From: Ostrinia nubilalis
Taxonomy: Eukaryota > Arthropoda > Insecta > Lepidoptera > Crambidae
DNA: 64,000 bases
Assembly: GCF_963855985.1 (NCBI RefSeq)
Contig: NC_087099.1
Location: 1,146,001 to 1,210,000 of the forward strand
Direction of reading: 5' to 3'
The stretch's first letter is position 1, and each line of letters starts with the position of its first letter. Shown here piece by piece: positions 1-11,840 of this stretch. Below the pieces are notes generated by a model. That model had not been told where the DNA came from. It searched no databases and was given only the letters and a program-made list of their open reading frames with translations. The position numbers and the translations under genes were made by a program.

Positions 1-436
1 TGTGGAGAGGATCGAGGTAATCCGCGCCGTCGGCGGTAACGATGCGATCGCGAATTTATTAACGAAATAACTCATACCGAAACAACAACGTAATTCAATG
101 TAAGCCACAGGTCAGGATGTAGCGAATAATAAATTTTAGGTGACATCACTTAGGCGCACATGTTTTGAATTGATTTATGTTTTGGGCTTGCAATGTCGTA
201 ACCAAACTGCGATCCACGTCAGAGTTATTAAATTGGTTCTGTAATGTATGGTGATATTTTTGTACTTTATAGCGTAACACATTTGGAAAGGACACATTGT
301 ACAAATCTTATCATTGGCTAAGCTATGATTAAAGTTCGAAAAATCAGATAACTCTATACCTACATGAAACCCAATATTACCACTAGTTGAATGACATCAT
401 GGCATATTAAAACGCTACCTAAACAGTTATTAGGTA
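1..436. other. Unassigned AT-rich flank
   Basis: No open frame, repeat or RNA gene could be supported here. The stretch ends at the 8-bp target duplication of the hAT-like element. Confidence 0.5.
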
Positions 437-454
437 CTATTTACTAGAGATGAA

Positions 455-562
455 ACGGATATCCGGTAACTATCCGGTAGGCCGGATATCCGGCCTAAAT
501 TTACTATCCGGCCGGATACCGGATAGTAACTCACTATCCGGCCGGATACCGGATATTAAAAA
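455..562. repeat. Left subterminal TATCCGG cluster of the hAT-like element
   Basis: The heptamer TATCCGG and its complement CCGGATA recur many times in about 100 bp, often overlapping as CCGGATATCCGG. The mirror cluster lies at the other end of the element. Such subterminal repeats are usual transposase-binding arrays in hAT elements; binding here is inferred. Confidence 0.8.
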
Positions 563-863
563 ACTACGAAAATTTCCTATTAATAAAATGAAATACATTA
601 ATCTTTGAGGTAAACATCAATAAAATGGCTTATAATAATGACGGCTTTTATTTAAAGTCCAAAAAGTTACAAAAAGCCATATTAAGGCCTTTAAAAAAAA
701 ATATTTTTCTGGGCTATTCACTCTAATGACGAATACATAAATAGTAAATATCTGTTAAGTCGAAATATTGCCAAATAAAATAGGCGATCTTTTTTTCACT
801 GATGGTCTGATGTCATGATGCAGTTCAGTCAGAACAGATTACGCAGCAAGTAAACTAATTTAA

Positions 864-1453
864 GAGCGTTTACGCTGTTTGGCGCAAAAACAGCATTTTT
901 TCAACCCGTTACAATCATTAACCAGTTACATTTCAAATATGTTATAGGCATAAATAATTAGGCAATTTCGTCGTCTACCTAAATAGTTAGTTGAGAAAAT
1001 ATTTCGATTAGTATAGTATTTAAGAATTCTATCAAGATAAGTCCACACAGGTTTTCAAATTTCCACTTTAGCATCAGTTTACAAGCTGAAATTTTTATAA
1101 AAATACTGTGAAAACGATATAACAAACATTTATATCCTATAGCATAGATCCTTAGGCAAATAGTTAGTTGAGAAAATTCTTAGATTTAAGCATTTTACAA
1201 TAAGACATCACAAATTCAAAGAACGTGAAATACCCAAAAATCAAAGTGATTTTTACACCATTATTCTTCTTTAATTCAACATAAAAATAGCTTAATATAA
1301 TAAAATAACATCTTCTTTAAAATATTTACTTTGAAACGATATATAATTCATTGTTATTGTTTTGCTATAAACATTTGAAAACTATTAAAAAACGCCGCGC
1401 GCGAATCATTTCCAATGATGCCCCTTGAAACGCCGCGCTTCGCGTAAACGCTC
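864..1453. mobile_element. TTAA-flanked non-autonomous element (piggyBac-like) nested in the hAT element
   Basis: Terminal repeats GAGCGTTTACGC (864-875) and GCGTAAACGCTC (1442-1453) are exact reverse complements. Each is immediately flanked by TTAA (860-863 and 1454-1457), the target site of piggyBac-type transposases. The interior is AT-rich and non-coding and holds a direct repeat around AAATAGTTAGTTGAGAAAAT (near 980 and 1157). The terminal repeats are short, so the superfamily call is tentative. Confidence 0.6.
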
Positions 1454-1457
1454 TTAA

Positions 1458-1826
1458 GGACATCATCCATTTTGGTCCAAAATCAAAAGTGCCGGCCAAA
1501 AAATAAAAGTGTTGTATTCTGATAGAACACGTCTGACTTAGCATTTGTTACTATGGCACCAAAGCTGTAGCACCACTGTGCATCGTAGTATTCGAGTTCT
1601 AAAAGTCTGTCTTTTTAACATTTACGATTAAACTATTTACTAAAACAAATAAAGTCTTGAGTGAATCTTGCCAAAACATGGCATTTTTAAATGGCTTGGC
1701 ATGGCTTTGGTGCCATAGTGACAAATGCTAAGACAGACGTGTTCTGTCAGAATACAGCACTTTTTTTTGTTGGCCGGCACTTTAGATTTTGAACCAAAAA
1801 TGTATGAATCGTGGATGATGTCCTTT
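1458..1826. repeat. Large imperfect inverted repeat inside the hAT element
   Basis: The left arm (about 1458-1567, starting AGGACATCATCC) is matched by a right arm in reverse (about 1700-1826, ending GGATGATGTCCT). The arms share words such as AAGTGCCGGCCAA, AGCATTTGT and ACTATGGCACCAAAGC, with one short insertion in the right arm. A loop of about 130 bp separates them. It may be a foldback part of the hAT element or a third nested hairpin MITE; no target duplication was recognised. Confidence 0.7.
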
Positions 1827-2008
1827 TCGCTATTCAATCACACACTCACGATGGCATCCGAAATCGCCCGAATTGATATGCCCCCTAGACAAGTGGCAAA
1901 ATCTGACATTCTATTCGGACTGATTCGATTTTCGAAAAATGTGACTAGTCTAGTCTACTAATAGATCCCCTGATCGCGTTCGAAGCACCTAAACTCGATA
2001 GAGATAAT

Positions 2009-2100
2009 GGGCCAACTATCCGGCCGCCGGATATCCGGCTATCCGGCCTAGCATCTGGCCGGATATCCGGTATCCGGTATCCGGCCAAACAACTATCCGT
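2009..2100. repeat. Right subterminal TATCCGG cluster of the hAT-like element
   Basis: This is the inverted counterpart of the 455-562 cluster, with the same TATCCGG/CCGGATA words just inside the right terminal repeat. It includes a short run of TATCCGG copies spaced about 7 bp apart. Confidence 0.8.
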
Positions 2101-2118
2101 TTCATCTCTACTATTTAC

Positions 2119-2947
2119 TAGTTGACATAGTTGCATCAATTAAGCTTATTTAGCTTAACACGAGGTGCTAACGCGACTATTAGTAATTTGTGCAATCAAA
2201 TTGCTAATAATCTTTAAAAAAAATCCTCGGTGATGTCATAAAATGAGAGGTTTTTGAGGGAAATCTTGGTTCGAGAGTAAAACATTAATCACTACAAAAG
2301 CGTCGCAATTTATGTTATTGGATTATAGTCAACGTAACCCAAAATAAAACAAACGTAGCAAATCAATTTATCGTGTACAAGTATGACTTTTGTAGGAATT
2401 TCACACCAAAAAACTTTGATCCTAACCAACACCGCCGCTTATCAATTCGCATAATTTATTGGCGAGTGCTGAGAAGGATCAAGCCACTTTAACATAGCAG
2501 AAGTTGTAATTTATGCATCAGACTAACATTTTAATAGAAGCCTTCTTGACCCACTATCTCGCCTAATGGCCTTTCCAGGATATTGCTCGCCGGGGGCCAC
2601 TCAGACAGCAATAATTGGGGGCCAAGCAAAAATAGATGTTACACGAAACAAGCCAGAGATCTTAATGAGCAAGATCACGGTATGTACCTTCATCAAGAAA
2701 TAGTTGTTACAGTTGGTAACAATGAAAATAATTAGGTAAATCTTCTAACCTGCTTACCAAATTTTATAAGCTGTCAAAACGTTGTTAGGATAGACTTTGT
2801 ATAAAAATACACACGTTTGTCTTCACTTGAGAGGGTTCTGTTATTTCAAGTCAACTGAACGACTGATTTATAGTCAAAAACCTACCTATGGATATCAGAA
2901 TTTTTTTTATGAGTTAGTTCAAGAAATTACTTCTGGATTGTTTGATT
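2119..2947. other. Unassigned intergenic sequence
   Basis: No gene recognised. A GC-rich patch at about 2560-2640 stands out from the AT-rich surroundings but has no coding signature. Confidence 0.4.
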
Positions 2948-3067
2948 GATGCTCGTTTTCACCATCAATCCCTAATTTTTAAGTGACCCCTATGACAACA
3001 AAATTCCTGTTATTTGTTACCATAGGGGTCACTTAAAAAGTAGGAATTGATGGTGAAAACGGGCATG
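2948..3067. mobile_element. Hairpin MITE
   Basis: Two inverted arms (2951-2994 and 3021-3064) face each other across a 26-nt loop. They share words such as TTTTCACCATCAATCCC/GGAATTGATGGTGAAAA and AAGTGACCCCTATG/CATAGGGGTCACTT. A related half-copy lies at 24684-24766, so this is a dispersed family. No reading frame is present. Confidence 0.75.
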
Positions 3068-4451
3068 AGTCCCTTGTTATTAAGGATCTTCGTTGATTAT
3101 ATTGTTGAAGTTATGAACAGTTGGGCGAAAATAATATTTTTAGCTAGGTAAGTAAATTTTCCTCCGAAGTCCAATTTCCAACAAGTCAGGTACGATGAAA
3201 AAGAAGCGAAAATAAAGCTTAATCTGAACTGTACGCAGACTTCAGTTAAATTAAGTTTTATTTTCATTTCTGTTTCATCGGAATGAAAGGTTGGGAACAA
3301 AATACACACGCAATTACCAGAAAAATAAAAATTGGAATAAATGTCAACGCTATTACCAACAGAAAAAAATAAAATGGCAAAATAACGAAACGCAATTCCA
3401 CACGTCACAAATTAGCTCGCACACGCCTCACGCGAGCGGGTGACGAAATTGAGAGAATCCAACGAGATTATACAGCGAGGAGCAATCGGGGCGGAAATAT
3501 CGGCCGGAGTGGATTGATTTTATTACGCCAACCAATATCGACACCTAAAACACCTTATATCGAGGCCGTGCATGCGTCCTCCGTCATAAATAAGCGTTTT
3601 GGCGGGAAAGTTTGACAGTTATACGTTTTGTTATTACCACCACAGAATAAAAAGGTGTGGTGTAATAATGAAGTCGACAAAGTGGTGTTGTATTTTTTCT
3701 GTTTTAGATTTTGATGAAAATTAATAGCTTATTTGATTAAGCATTGTGGAGTGAGTGCCTTCCATATAACTTTTTTAATTAGATGCAAGGTAATATATGT
3801 AATTATGCGACTTATCGTTTTTCTATTATTTCTAGCTTAAATCAATGTGAGTATTGAAATTTGTTACCATAATAGGCATCACTTCGTTGCATTTCATCAA
3901 CATTAATTTATTTTTTGATTGGTCCACGCCTGTGATATTGAATCGTCGTGTGCTCGCTTTTAAGCTTATGATGATATTTCGATAATAGCCTATTTGGCCC
4001 TTATTAGATTAATTCGCGTCTGTTGAAAACCTACCATAATAAGATTAAGTTACGTTTGCAAATGTTATGAAAATAAAAATCAATTTGGAAATGTAGCCAC
4101 TATTGATATCATCATCATTAATGATATTAGGGACAACAATTTAAGTACCTAGTACTTATTTTTACTACAATATTTGCCACCAATCTATTTATAGACTACA
4201 AAGTTACTTCATACTCGAAGTTAATAAGTTAATTGTTTAATTAATAACATTCATTGTACAATAATATGATTTTCCGTCAGATTCGTTATACATTTAGGTC
4301 TAATTTTGTGATGCCAATGCTAATTTGCGCTACATGTAGGTGATTAGCTAACTGTATAACAACAAATAAAGAATTCCCAAAGTGCGTGTCTCAATGTCAT
4401 TAAAAGTACGCCGTGCTACGGAGCGCCGTCACTACAAGTTACAAGTTAGGT
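3068..4451. other. Unassigned intergenic sequence
   Basis: Mostly AT-rich, with a modest GC-richer patch at about 3410-3600. The open frames are short and show no recognisable protein, and no RNA gene was supported. Confidence 0.4.
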
Positions 4452-5078
4452 CCGGTTTCCAATAAGACGAGAGATGTGCGGCGAAGTTGGCAGGCTATCC
4501 ACCAAAGCGGAGCGGAGAAGAGCGGAGCAGTGCGGAGACGAGAGGAGATGTGTGAGCTGTGCGTAGCTGTCAGTCTATTGCTATCTATGAAACACCGCAC
4601 CGGTCCGCATATCTCCGCACTGCATTCTCTGCACTTCTCCGCTCTTCTTTGCACCGCACTGTCTGTCAAATTCTGTAGAAAAACAAGTGCGCCCGACTCT
4701 TCTCCGCTCGATCCATTTCCACCAAGTCGGAGCGAGTGGAGATGTGCAAATAATGGAATCTTCTTCTTCTTAGTCGGGCACTCTTGTTAGAGTGGTCGTG
4801 GTTGCGCTGACGAGGTACATGGTGCAATGGTGGGGTGATGTCATCTCCGAGGGTAGCTCTCCTGGCGATGTGCTTCCATTTCCGACGGTTAGAGGCGTCG
4901 CGAGTACACCGGACCATGGTGGACTCAGTGGCCTTTGTGATGGCGTCTATCCAGCGGGTTGGCGATCGACCGCGTGTTCTCTTGCCTTCCATCTGGACTA
5001 CCAGTCTCTCTAAATAATGGAATCTGGTTATTCAAAACACTTCTCCGCTCCGCTCCGCTCAACCTTGGTGGAAACCGG
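4452..5078. mobile_element. GGAGCGGAG-rich MITE, interrupted by an RTE fragment
   Basis: The left end CCGGTTTCC and the right end GGAAACCGG are reverse complements. The arms are rich in GCGGAG/CTCCGC words in opposite orientations. The insert at 4762-5011, with its own 14-bp duplication, splits the element; without it the MITE would be about 360 bp. A shorter relative lies at 32303-32416. Confidence 0.65.
4762..5011 (-). mobile_element. 5'-truncated RTE-clade LINE 3' end
   Basis: On the minus strand this encodes the extreme C-terminal tail of an endonuclease-reverse transcriptase, including GRSPTRWIDAI and RKWKHIARRA, followed by a stop and a short (GAA)n tail (TCTTCTTCTT on the plus strand). 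It is flanked by a perfect 14-bp duplication AAATAATGGAATCT (4748-4761 and 5012-5025), which proves target-primed insertion into the surrounding MITE. Only 250 bp survives, so it is inactive. Confidence 0.85.
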
Positions 5079-6131
5079 GCTTTACTCGAGCTGCGGCGAG
5101 TGAAGTTGCGACTTGCGGTGACTAATAGCCGACGAAAGTTCCCAACTTATGCATTATGCAGCGGGCAAACTTCGGCAGCGATATATCGCGACATAATGTA
5201 CCTATTATCGTCTTTGTTTCCAAGTATAATTAATCAAATGGCATCGCAATATTCGCACATATATTTGCTTTTATTAGGAAACCACTGAATTTGGTATGCA
5301 GATAGTTATTACCTAAGAAGCGTAAGTAGGTATCCTAAGAAGAAAGGCTTCCGAAATTCACCCTCTAAAGGGGTGAAACGGCCGCCCAAAGCTTAAGAGT
5401 GAATGCGTGGGCCTAAATTAGTAGAAAATAAAATATACTAAGTCGCTCGAGAGTAGTTACTTAGCACAGAGTTTTGTTTATTTAATTAGTAGGTACATCA
5501 AAATAGTAATTTCTATGACCCATTAAAAGCTTTAGTTCAACCAATAATTATTTCATAATAGGTACTTATTTATCATTAGATGTCTCAGAAATGTCTACAC
5601 TTTTTGATAAAAGTTTTGCCTCGATTGGCTTTTTTCTGTAATCTCATTCGCTGCATTCATCTACGAGTATGATCCCGCGGGATCATATTACTTTTTCTAG
5701 CCTTGACGAGCAAGTTGGAACGCCCCTGAAACAGATCCTGGCTTGCAATTTGCATTTCCCAGCCTAGATTAGCGAGACTGGCCGAGCTCGCCCGGGGCGT
5801 AACGCTCAACGCTGATTGACCTGTGGTCGTGATGCAACTGCTCTGTGTACTTTGTAGGCTTACGAAGCTCGGTTATTAACAGTACATATAGATGACGAGT
5901 ACTTTCCTACTGTAGGCACGTGAGAAAGGTGTTACCAACATTTGAATTAATTTGTAGATAAATAACTACTATATTTTGTCCAACCAAATAAGTAGGTTCA
6001 AATTAATCATCAGAGTTTGATGGCATTTAGATACTAGTTACTTGTTCTGGGAATAACGTTTGTAGAAATCCAATTTTCTTTTCAATAGCCCTAAATTATC
6101 ATGGAATTCTGAAGCCTATTACAATCCTCTC
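5079..6131. other. Unassigned sequence with a GC-rich patch
   Basis: No gene recognised. About 5670-5840 is GC-richer and contains ATTTGCAT and CpG-containing words. It could be a regulatory or conserved non-coding block, but nothing here proves it. Confidence 0.35.
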
Positions 6132-6134
6132 TAA

Positions 6135-7804
6135 AGGTTCGGACAAACCAACGCGTGCAGCGATGGCGATAGCGATGGCGACCACTGCGCGTGCAAAAGT
6201 TGTTTCACACTGCCGCGACCGCGATGGCGATCACTGCGCGTGCAGGTTGTCACTGTCACCACAATTGTCTTGTCACGCATATTGTCAATCACGCTTATTC
6301 GGCAAAATGGAAACTGAATTAAATGATTTGTTTGGAGCTTTTGATGCAATTGAGACAGTGGAAACACTTTTTCACTCAAGTTTATTCAGGCGGCCATATT
6401 ATATTATTGAATGAGACAGGATTACATGCGGTATAGGTAGTAGGTATTGGTTACTCATAACCAAGCTATATTTCTGGCTTCGTTTGTAGTCCCTAGAGCC
6501 CTAACAATACCTTTTAATTAGATTTTAAAGAAAGGTTTGATAGGAAGGAGGACTGCACTAAGGCTTTCTTGGCCTCAGTGGGGGAAATGAAACACAACGC
6601 GGACATTGTTGATATCTGGTTTATTACTGTTATGCTATTGCTATATACAAGATTTACATAATGTACACAATTCAATGTGTCCAGTCCAATGTGCCGTCGG
6701 TGTAGAGTGCCTACAGTGCACGTTCGTTCAGGGTTCATGGGCCAGTCGGCTAGCATGTTGTAGGCTGTTGTAGATCGCGGTCGATGCTGACGTGCTCGTT
6801 CAGTATCCTAGGATTTTATCTCAGATTTTATCCAATTCATCTTTTTCCTTGAGGGAAAAAAATTGCCCCCATTACCTTTTACCATTGTCGTTCTTATCGT
6901 TAAATCGCACAAAACTACACAGAACTGCCCCCCTAGACAAAACGCACTTTTTGATCGAATCGAAAATCGAATCCGTCAAATCTCCATACAAAAAAGGGGC
7001 TTTTCGACCACTTTGCGACTGGTTTGCGATTATAATTTGCACTTTGTCTAGACCCACTGAACACAACATCTATCAAAATCAATTTTCGTTTTCATTTTTG
7101 GTGCAACAGTCGTCTTGACATTTACTTTTTTTAAGGCAAAGGAAATTACTTTATGCACCCAAACCACAGAGTACATAATAGTCCAAATATCTTTTTTGTC
7201 TATTAATAATAACCCAAAAATACAAAAAGACATCAGTTTTGATCAACTAGGTGTTCCTAGTGGCACTAAATTAATGACTGAGACGTTTGATGACTTTAAT
7301 TAGGTTTTTATTTATGGCATACTTAGAATTGCTCTAGGGCCTTTCAGAAAGCTGCAGACATGTACATTCTCAATTATTTTGTTCTGCAGATAATATCCCA
7401 ATTTCATTTATGAAGTTGAAGAAGCAGGTTCGTGAGAAAACTAGAATAATTTGTTTATTACATAAAAATAAATTCTGATATTGATACTTTATTCTAAAAC
7501 CTTTTTTATTATTCAAGTAGGTCAGACTAGTGGTATGTTATGAATAATTCATTTTTAATTGTGTAAAAACTTTTTAACAGATCCTACTTACTATTTATTA
7601 CATCGATTTTAAAAAACAGAAACGTCACAGTGTCATATGTCGCGATTATCGCTGATCGCTGCGTGCAGACGCTGCATAGATCGCCGCGACCAATGACAGG
7701 ACGCGTTGATGTGAACTCATCGCTACAAATTCATACACGCTGTCTGGTCGCCATCGCCATCGTCATCGTGCACGCCGGCTGCACGCGTTGGTCTGGTCTA
7801 ACCT
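6135..7804. mobile_element. PIF/Harbinger-like DNA transposon, decayed
   Basis: The left terminus begins AGGTTCGGACAAACCAACGC. The right terminus is its near-exact inverse (reverse complement AGGTTAGACCAGACCAACGC). Both are flanked by TAA (6132-6134 and 7805-7807), the 3-bp type of duplication made by PIF/Harbinger transposases. The similarity continues inward through GCGATGGCGATGGCGACCA-type repeats for about 60 bp. The interior holds a possible remnant of a transposase N-terminus (6307-6414), and otherwise no long frame. Confidence 0.75.
6307..6414 (+). pseudogene. Possible HARBI1-like transposase N-terminal remnant
   Basis: A 35-codon stretch starts with METELNDLFGAFDAIE and ends SLFRRPYYIIE before a stop. 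HARBI1-type transposases commonly begin with an acidic helix followed by an RRPYxIRE-like motif, which this resembles. Its position just inside the left end of a TAA-flanked element fits. The catalytic core is absent. The match is short and made from memory of the family, so it is only suggestive. Confidence 0.35.
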
Positions 7805-7807
7805 TAA

Positions 7808-10800
7808 GCCGCTTACCTATTGGACATGTTTGCAGGTGTAGCACACAAGTGGATATATTTTGAACTATCAATAATCATTATTAAGTATTCTCTAGTATTT
7901 TAGAACTTAGGTATCACATGAAATGACGTAAAATAAAATAGAAATAGTACTGAAATGTAGACAAGACAAAAAAAAATTTAAACTCAATAACATTTCCTAA
8001 ACCTGTAAATAACCACTGTGAGATTTTTTGCTGCTACTGATTTTTTGTTTGAAATTGCTCTTTGCAGCCACGACGCAATAATGCCTGAACTTGTACGCTT
8101 ATGAACTTGTATCCATAATATAATGAAGCCCTCTGACTGATTTAATAACGAACCCCGGCTCAATACAGTGTTTCATAACATGCAAAGTGAAAAGTAACCA
8201 GCCTGCATAGGCCTCGTTATGCGCGACGCGTGTTCTCACAATAGCGCCGTATAAACTCCTCGGGTATCCATATTTTATAAGCCCTTGTTATTCAAACTCG
8301 CTTCATAAAGATGTTACTCATCTTTTTGTACCTGAAAAAAGATTTAATATGCCTACATATTAAAGCAACTCCCTGAAAATAATAATGAGTCTCTTGAGAG
8401 TAGATATTAACTAGTTTCTTGTAGGCCGCGTGAATTCTCTGAATTAGAATAACCTTTAATAGGCGTCCAGTGAGCAAAAACACGTTTTTAGTACAATAAA
8501 CTACGAGTATTCTACATCAACCTATAAAAAATAAAGCCAATTTCCTTTTCAGGTATTTCGTGCGACAAAACCTTGAGTCTTTTCCAAGGTTTCCAATGAA
8601 TTTCTAATCTTAAAAGAGTTAGTAAAAGTAAAATTGGGTTTAACGGTTCAGTCGTGGCAACTTAACAGACTGACAAACTAACTTTACCTATAATAATATA
8701 GACGATGTTTAATTAGTATCTCCGTTAAGTAATTAATCAAGCTGATAAGAGTCCCAGTTAGCTAGTTTTGATATCTCGTTACAGATCTGGCATAGTTAAA
8801 CACCTAGAAATGTACGAAATAACGATAAATAAATCGTACAAATTTTACATCGGACAATTTAACCTTGCGCCTTGATCGTCTTTAAGAGCGTCTCAGAATT
8901 TGTTAAGTAGCTTTGGAAAAATAAATGAAGATAGATTCAAGAAATTATTTATCAAATAAATTCGTTTCATTTGATTAAATAAAGTAGTACGAGTAAGACT
9001 TAATTTGAATATTTCGCTCCGTTGGTAGTATACTTTTATGTTTATTTTGTATTTTTATTTCTGATTATATTCCATTACTTTGGACAGAAATGATACTCTG
9101 AGTTGAACTTAGGACACAATAACTTTCTCTCAGTCTACACAAGAGTTATCAATATGTATCTATAATTTTTGTCACAAAAATACGGGGATAGCGGTCGCGC
9201 ACTATTTTTACCTGATTGCGCCAGGATGGTTATTTTATAAAGATTATAAAGTCCCAGAATGATTGCCGTTGATCCTGCTCTCATACCCTTACGTAAAAAA
9301 CTCTGGGTATTACTCTGGCAGAGTGGATAAGTTGCCAAGTGTAAAAGTTTATATAACATTTTTATTCGAAAGTGGCAATGGATAGAGGTCTTCATAAATT
9401 AAGCCAGTGACAGCTCCGCGGCGGTTACAAGTTATACCGAATCTGTGTTAGGTTATGAGTTTTTTACGATATCTCGAAACTTTGTTTTAGTGTAGACTTG
9501 ACCTACTTCAAAAGACCATACTTATGATCTTTATCTTACCTGAACTGGTATAGAGTTTCAAAGAAAAAGGTCTAGCGTTATTTTTTTAACTTTTTAGATT
9601 AAATAGGTGCCCTTTTCTTCAAATTTTGTTCGGAGTCCTTACCTACGGTTGTTACGTAGGTAGGTAGGTTTTTTTTTTTTTATTTAAATGAGAATATCCA
9701 TGCAATACAAACATAGTGTGACGGTTGGATCGAATTTTTCCAATAAAAGAAAAAGATTTAATAGGATGAAACGTACCGCATCGCACATACACGTGTGAAA
9801 TTTGTTTTTGTTGTTGAAAAAATAAATGAAGGTATAGTGAGAGGTTGTTTACCTATTACGTTGTTTAATTTATAACTAAATTCATGTACTACATTTGTTA
9901 CATCAATGCTATTATTACATTCTCATCGTCTAGCTAGAGTCTAGACTAGACTTACTAACAGACCTACCTAACTACCCTTTGAAGAATTCATTTAACAATT
10001 GTACCAAAAACATAAACCCTCTTCGTTAACGAATCGCAGATTCGTAACAAGTTATTTGATATTCTTCAATTTACTTACCTTCAGTTTCAATGCTTCGTTG
10101 ACATAATGTCTCAATTTGAGTCCTTTATTTACTTTCATTCTCTGCTTGGTATTTATCTTCGAATCGTTGGCGACATGCCTAACTTCGAAACACTTCACCG
10201 TCATAACGTCGCTGAAGTCACAATGAGTCTGGAATTAACATTTACCTGTTTTAATAATCAGTGTTTGATTCCAAATTTTCAATTTAACTTGCAAGGTTTT
10301 ATGAACAAAAGTATATTTACCAACCAGAATAGCTACGTCGAAAGTATTAACGAATTTGATCCAACGGATTTGAACAGCTTTACATACAATTTTAGTATTT
10401 TCAATTGATTAAAGGTACTATAGTAGTTTTGATAAAGCATTTAAGAGTTGTTTTGAAAGCTTGGTAGGTACATCGTGGCCATCAAATTCTTAAAAGCGAG
10501 GGGTTCTTTAAATTTACGTAAAGAAAGATATTACCTAATGACAATACACTGTAAAAATTCTCGAATTTGTAAGGCGACAGTACTTTAGGCGAAACAGAGC
10601 GGGGCTTATCAGCACATCTTGGGAACAATGGGGACCCTCCGAGCAATTAATGATAGCACAGCGATTGTTTCTGGCTATCTCTTTAATTTGAGGCCTTGTC
10701 TTGTCTGCGGGAGGCACCCACTTGCTTGGGGAATATATCAAAAGCCCTTTGTGTGAGGAATCTTAAACTTAGTGAAATAATTAACTTTTAATTGGAGTAT

Positions 10801-11242
10801 GTTTTACTAAGTAATACAAGGAATTATGAATTTAAGCATAGTCGTAAATGAGACAATACCCAACTCTCGCTGCACCTCTAGCCAATAGATTTAATTTGTC
10901 GCCCATGAAAACCGAGTCATTGAAGATTCAAGTCCCGAAACGGATGAAATATTTTTAAATAAATCGTAAAATGATACAAAAATAAATTAGGTATGTTGGA
11001 TTTGTTATGTTATTACGTAAGCAGCAGTAGTTAATAGAACATTTGAAACAAAAGAATCAGATGTTAATCTCAAAGAATACTTCAGGCGAATAATTTATCA
11101 TTTTTATTAGAAGTGACGTCAAAGAAAAAGCGTAAAGGAGAAAAAGAACAATAATCAGCCGACACAAAACTCATTACCGACTAATGTCCAACTTTCCGCT
11201 GCTGACCTGCTGGTGTTGCCTTCTGAATACAACATTGAGGTA
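7808..11242. other. Long unassigned AT-rich stretch
   Basis: About 3.4 kb without a supportable gene. The open frames (for example 10106-10408) have no recognisable motif, and no splice-flanked exon stood out. A small GC-richer patch sits at about 8160-8280. The stretch ends at the target duplication of the next LINE. Confidence 0.4.
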
Positions 11243-11736
11243 ATATTTTGACAAAAGAAGTACTGAAAAAGGTATATGGTTTAGGACCATTCAATGTCAG
11301 CCTCCTCGAATTCCATGGTTTTTAAATTTTAAAATAAATAGGAAATAGGTATTGCTCCATAGATTACGATCCGGACATTATCCGTCTAATAAATTTGCAT
11401 ACCTCATGAAGAAGGTAACCTCACCTAATTGTGATGTGTGTGGCTCCTTGGAGAATGTCCACCATATTCTCTTAGAATGTGTCAAATTTCAAAGGGAAAG
11501 GGAATCATTTATGCAAAAATATAGTCTGAATAATTATGACATAGGTGTATTCATAACAATTTTAGTTGAACCAACATCTGAAACCGCTAAACATTTGGCA
11601 GATATATTTTTCTATAATTGATTCCCCTGTCCCGCTGGCGTGACATCCATTAAATTGTAAATTTAGTTTAAGGTTCGATGGGGCTGTCGTGTCCTAATAG
11701 ACAAAAGCCTCCAAATAAATAAAGATTAAAAAAAAA
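11243..11736 (+). mobile_element. 5'-truncated non-LTR retrotransposon with poly(A)
   Basis: The insert is flanked by a 12-bp direct duplication AACATTGAGGTA (11231-11242 and 11737-11748) and ends in an A-run after an AATAAATAAAG signal-like stretch. It contains the C-terminal end of a LINE ORF and a 3' UTR of about 110 bp. Severe 5' truncation is typical of abortive target-primed reverse transcription. Confidence 0.85.
11250..11621 (+). pseudogene. LINE polyprotein C-terminal fragment
   Basis: Reading codons from 11250 gives a continuous frame with one internal TAG stop (11346-11348). Landmarks are IQCQPPRIPWF before the stop and LLHRLRSGHYPSN after it. A Cys/His cluster follows (CDVC...HHILLEC), matching the zinc-binding tail found after the RT or RNase H region in I/jockey-like LINEs. 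The frame ends LADIFFYN, stop. The internal stop and missing RT make it a dead fragment. The exact clade cannot be fixed from this tail. Confidence 0.7.
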
Positions 11737-11840
11737 AACATTGAGGTATTCGAGAAAATACTGCCTTTTTAAAGCAGGTAACACATTCTTCTGGTACAGA
11801 CCAGGACACAGAATTAATCACCGACGCCCCTTATGTGTAA

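Larger units (their letters stand above)
445..2110. mobile_element. Non-autonomous hAT-like DNA transposon
   Basis: The element starts TAGAGATGAAACGGATA and ends with its reverse complement TATCCGTTTCATCTCTA. It is flanked on both sides by the identical 8-bp word CTATTTAC (437-444 and 2111-2118). An 8-bp duplication with TAGNG-type termini is the hallmark of the hAT superfamily. Both ends carry dense clusters of TATCCGG/CCGGATA. No transposase-like reading frame survives, so the element would need a transposase in trans. A second TTAA-flanked element and a large imperfect inverted repeat lie inside. Confidence 0.85.
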
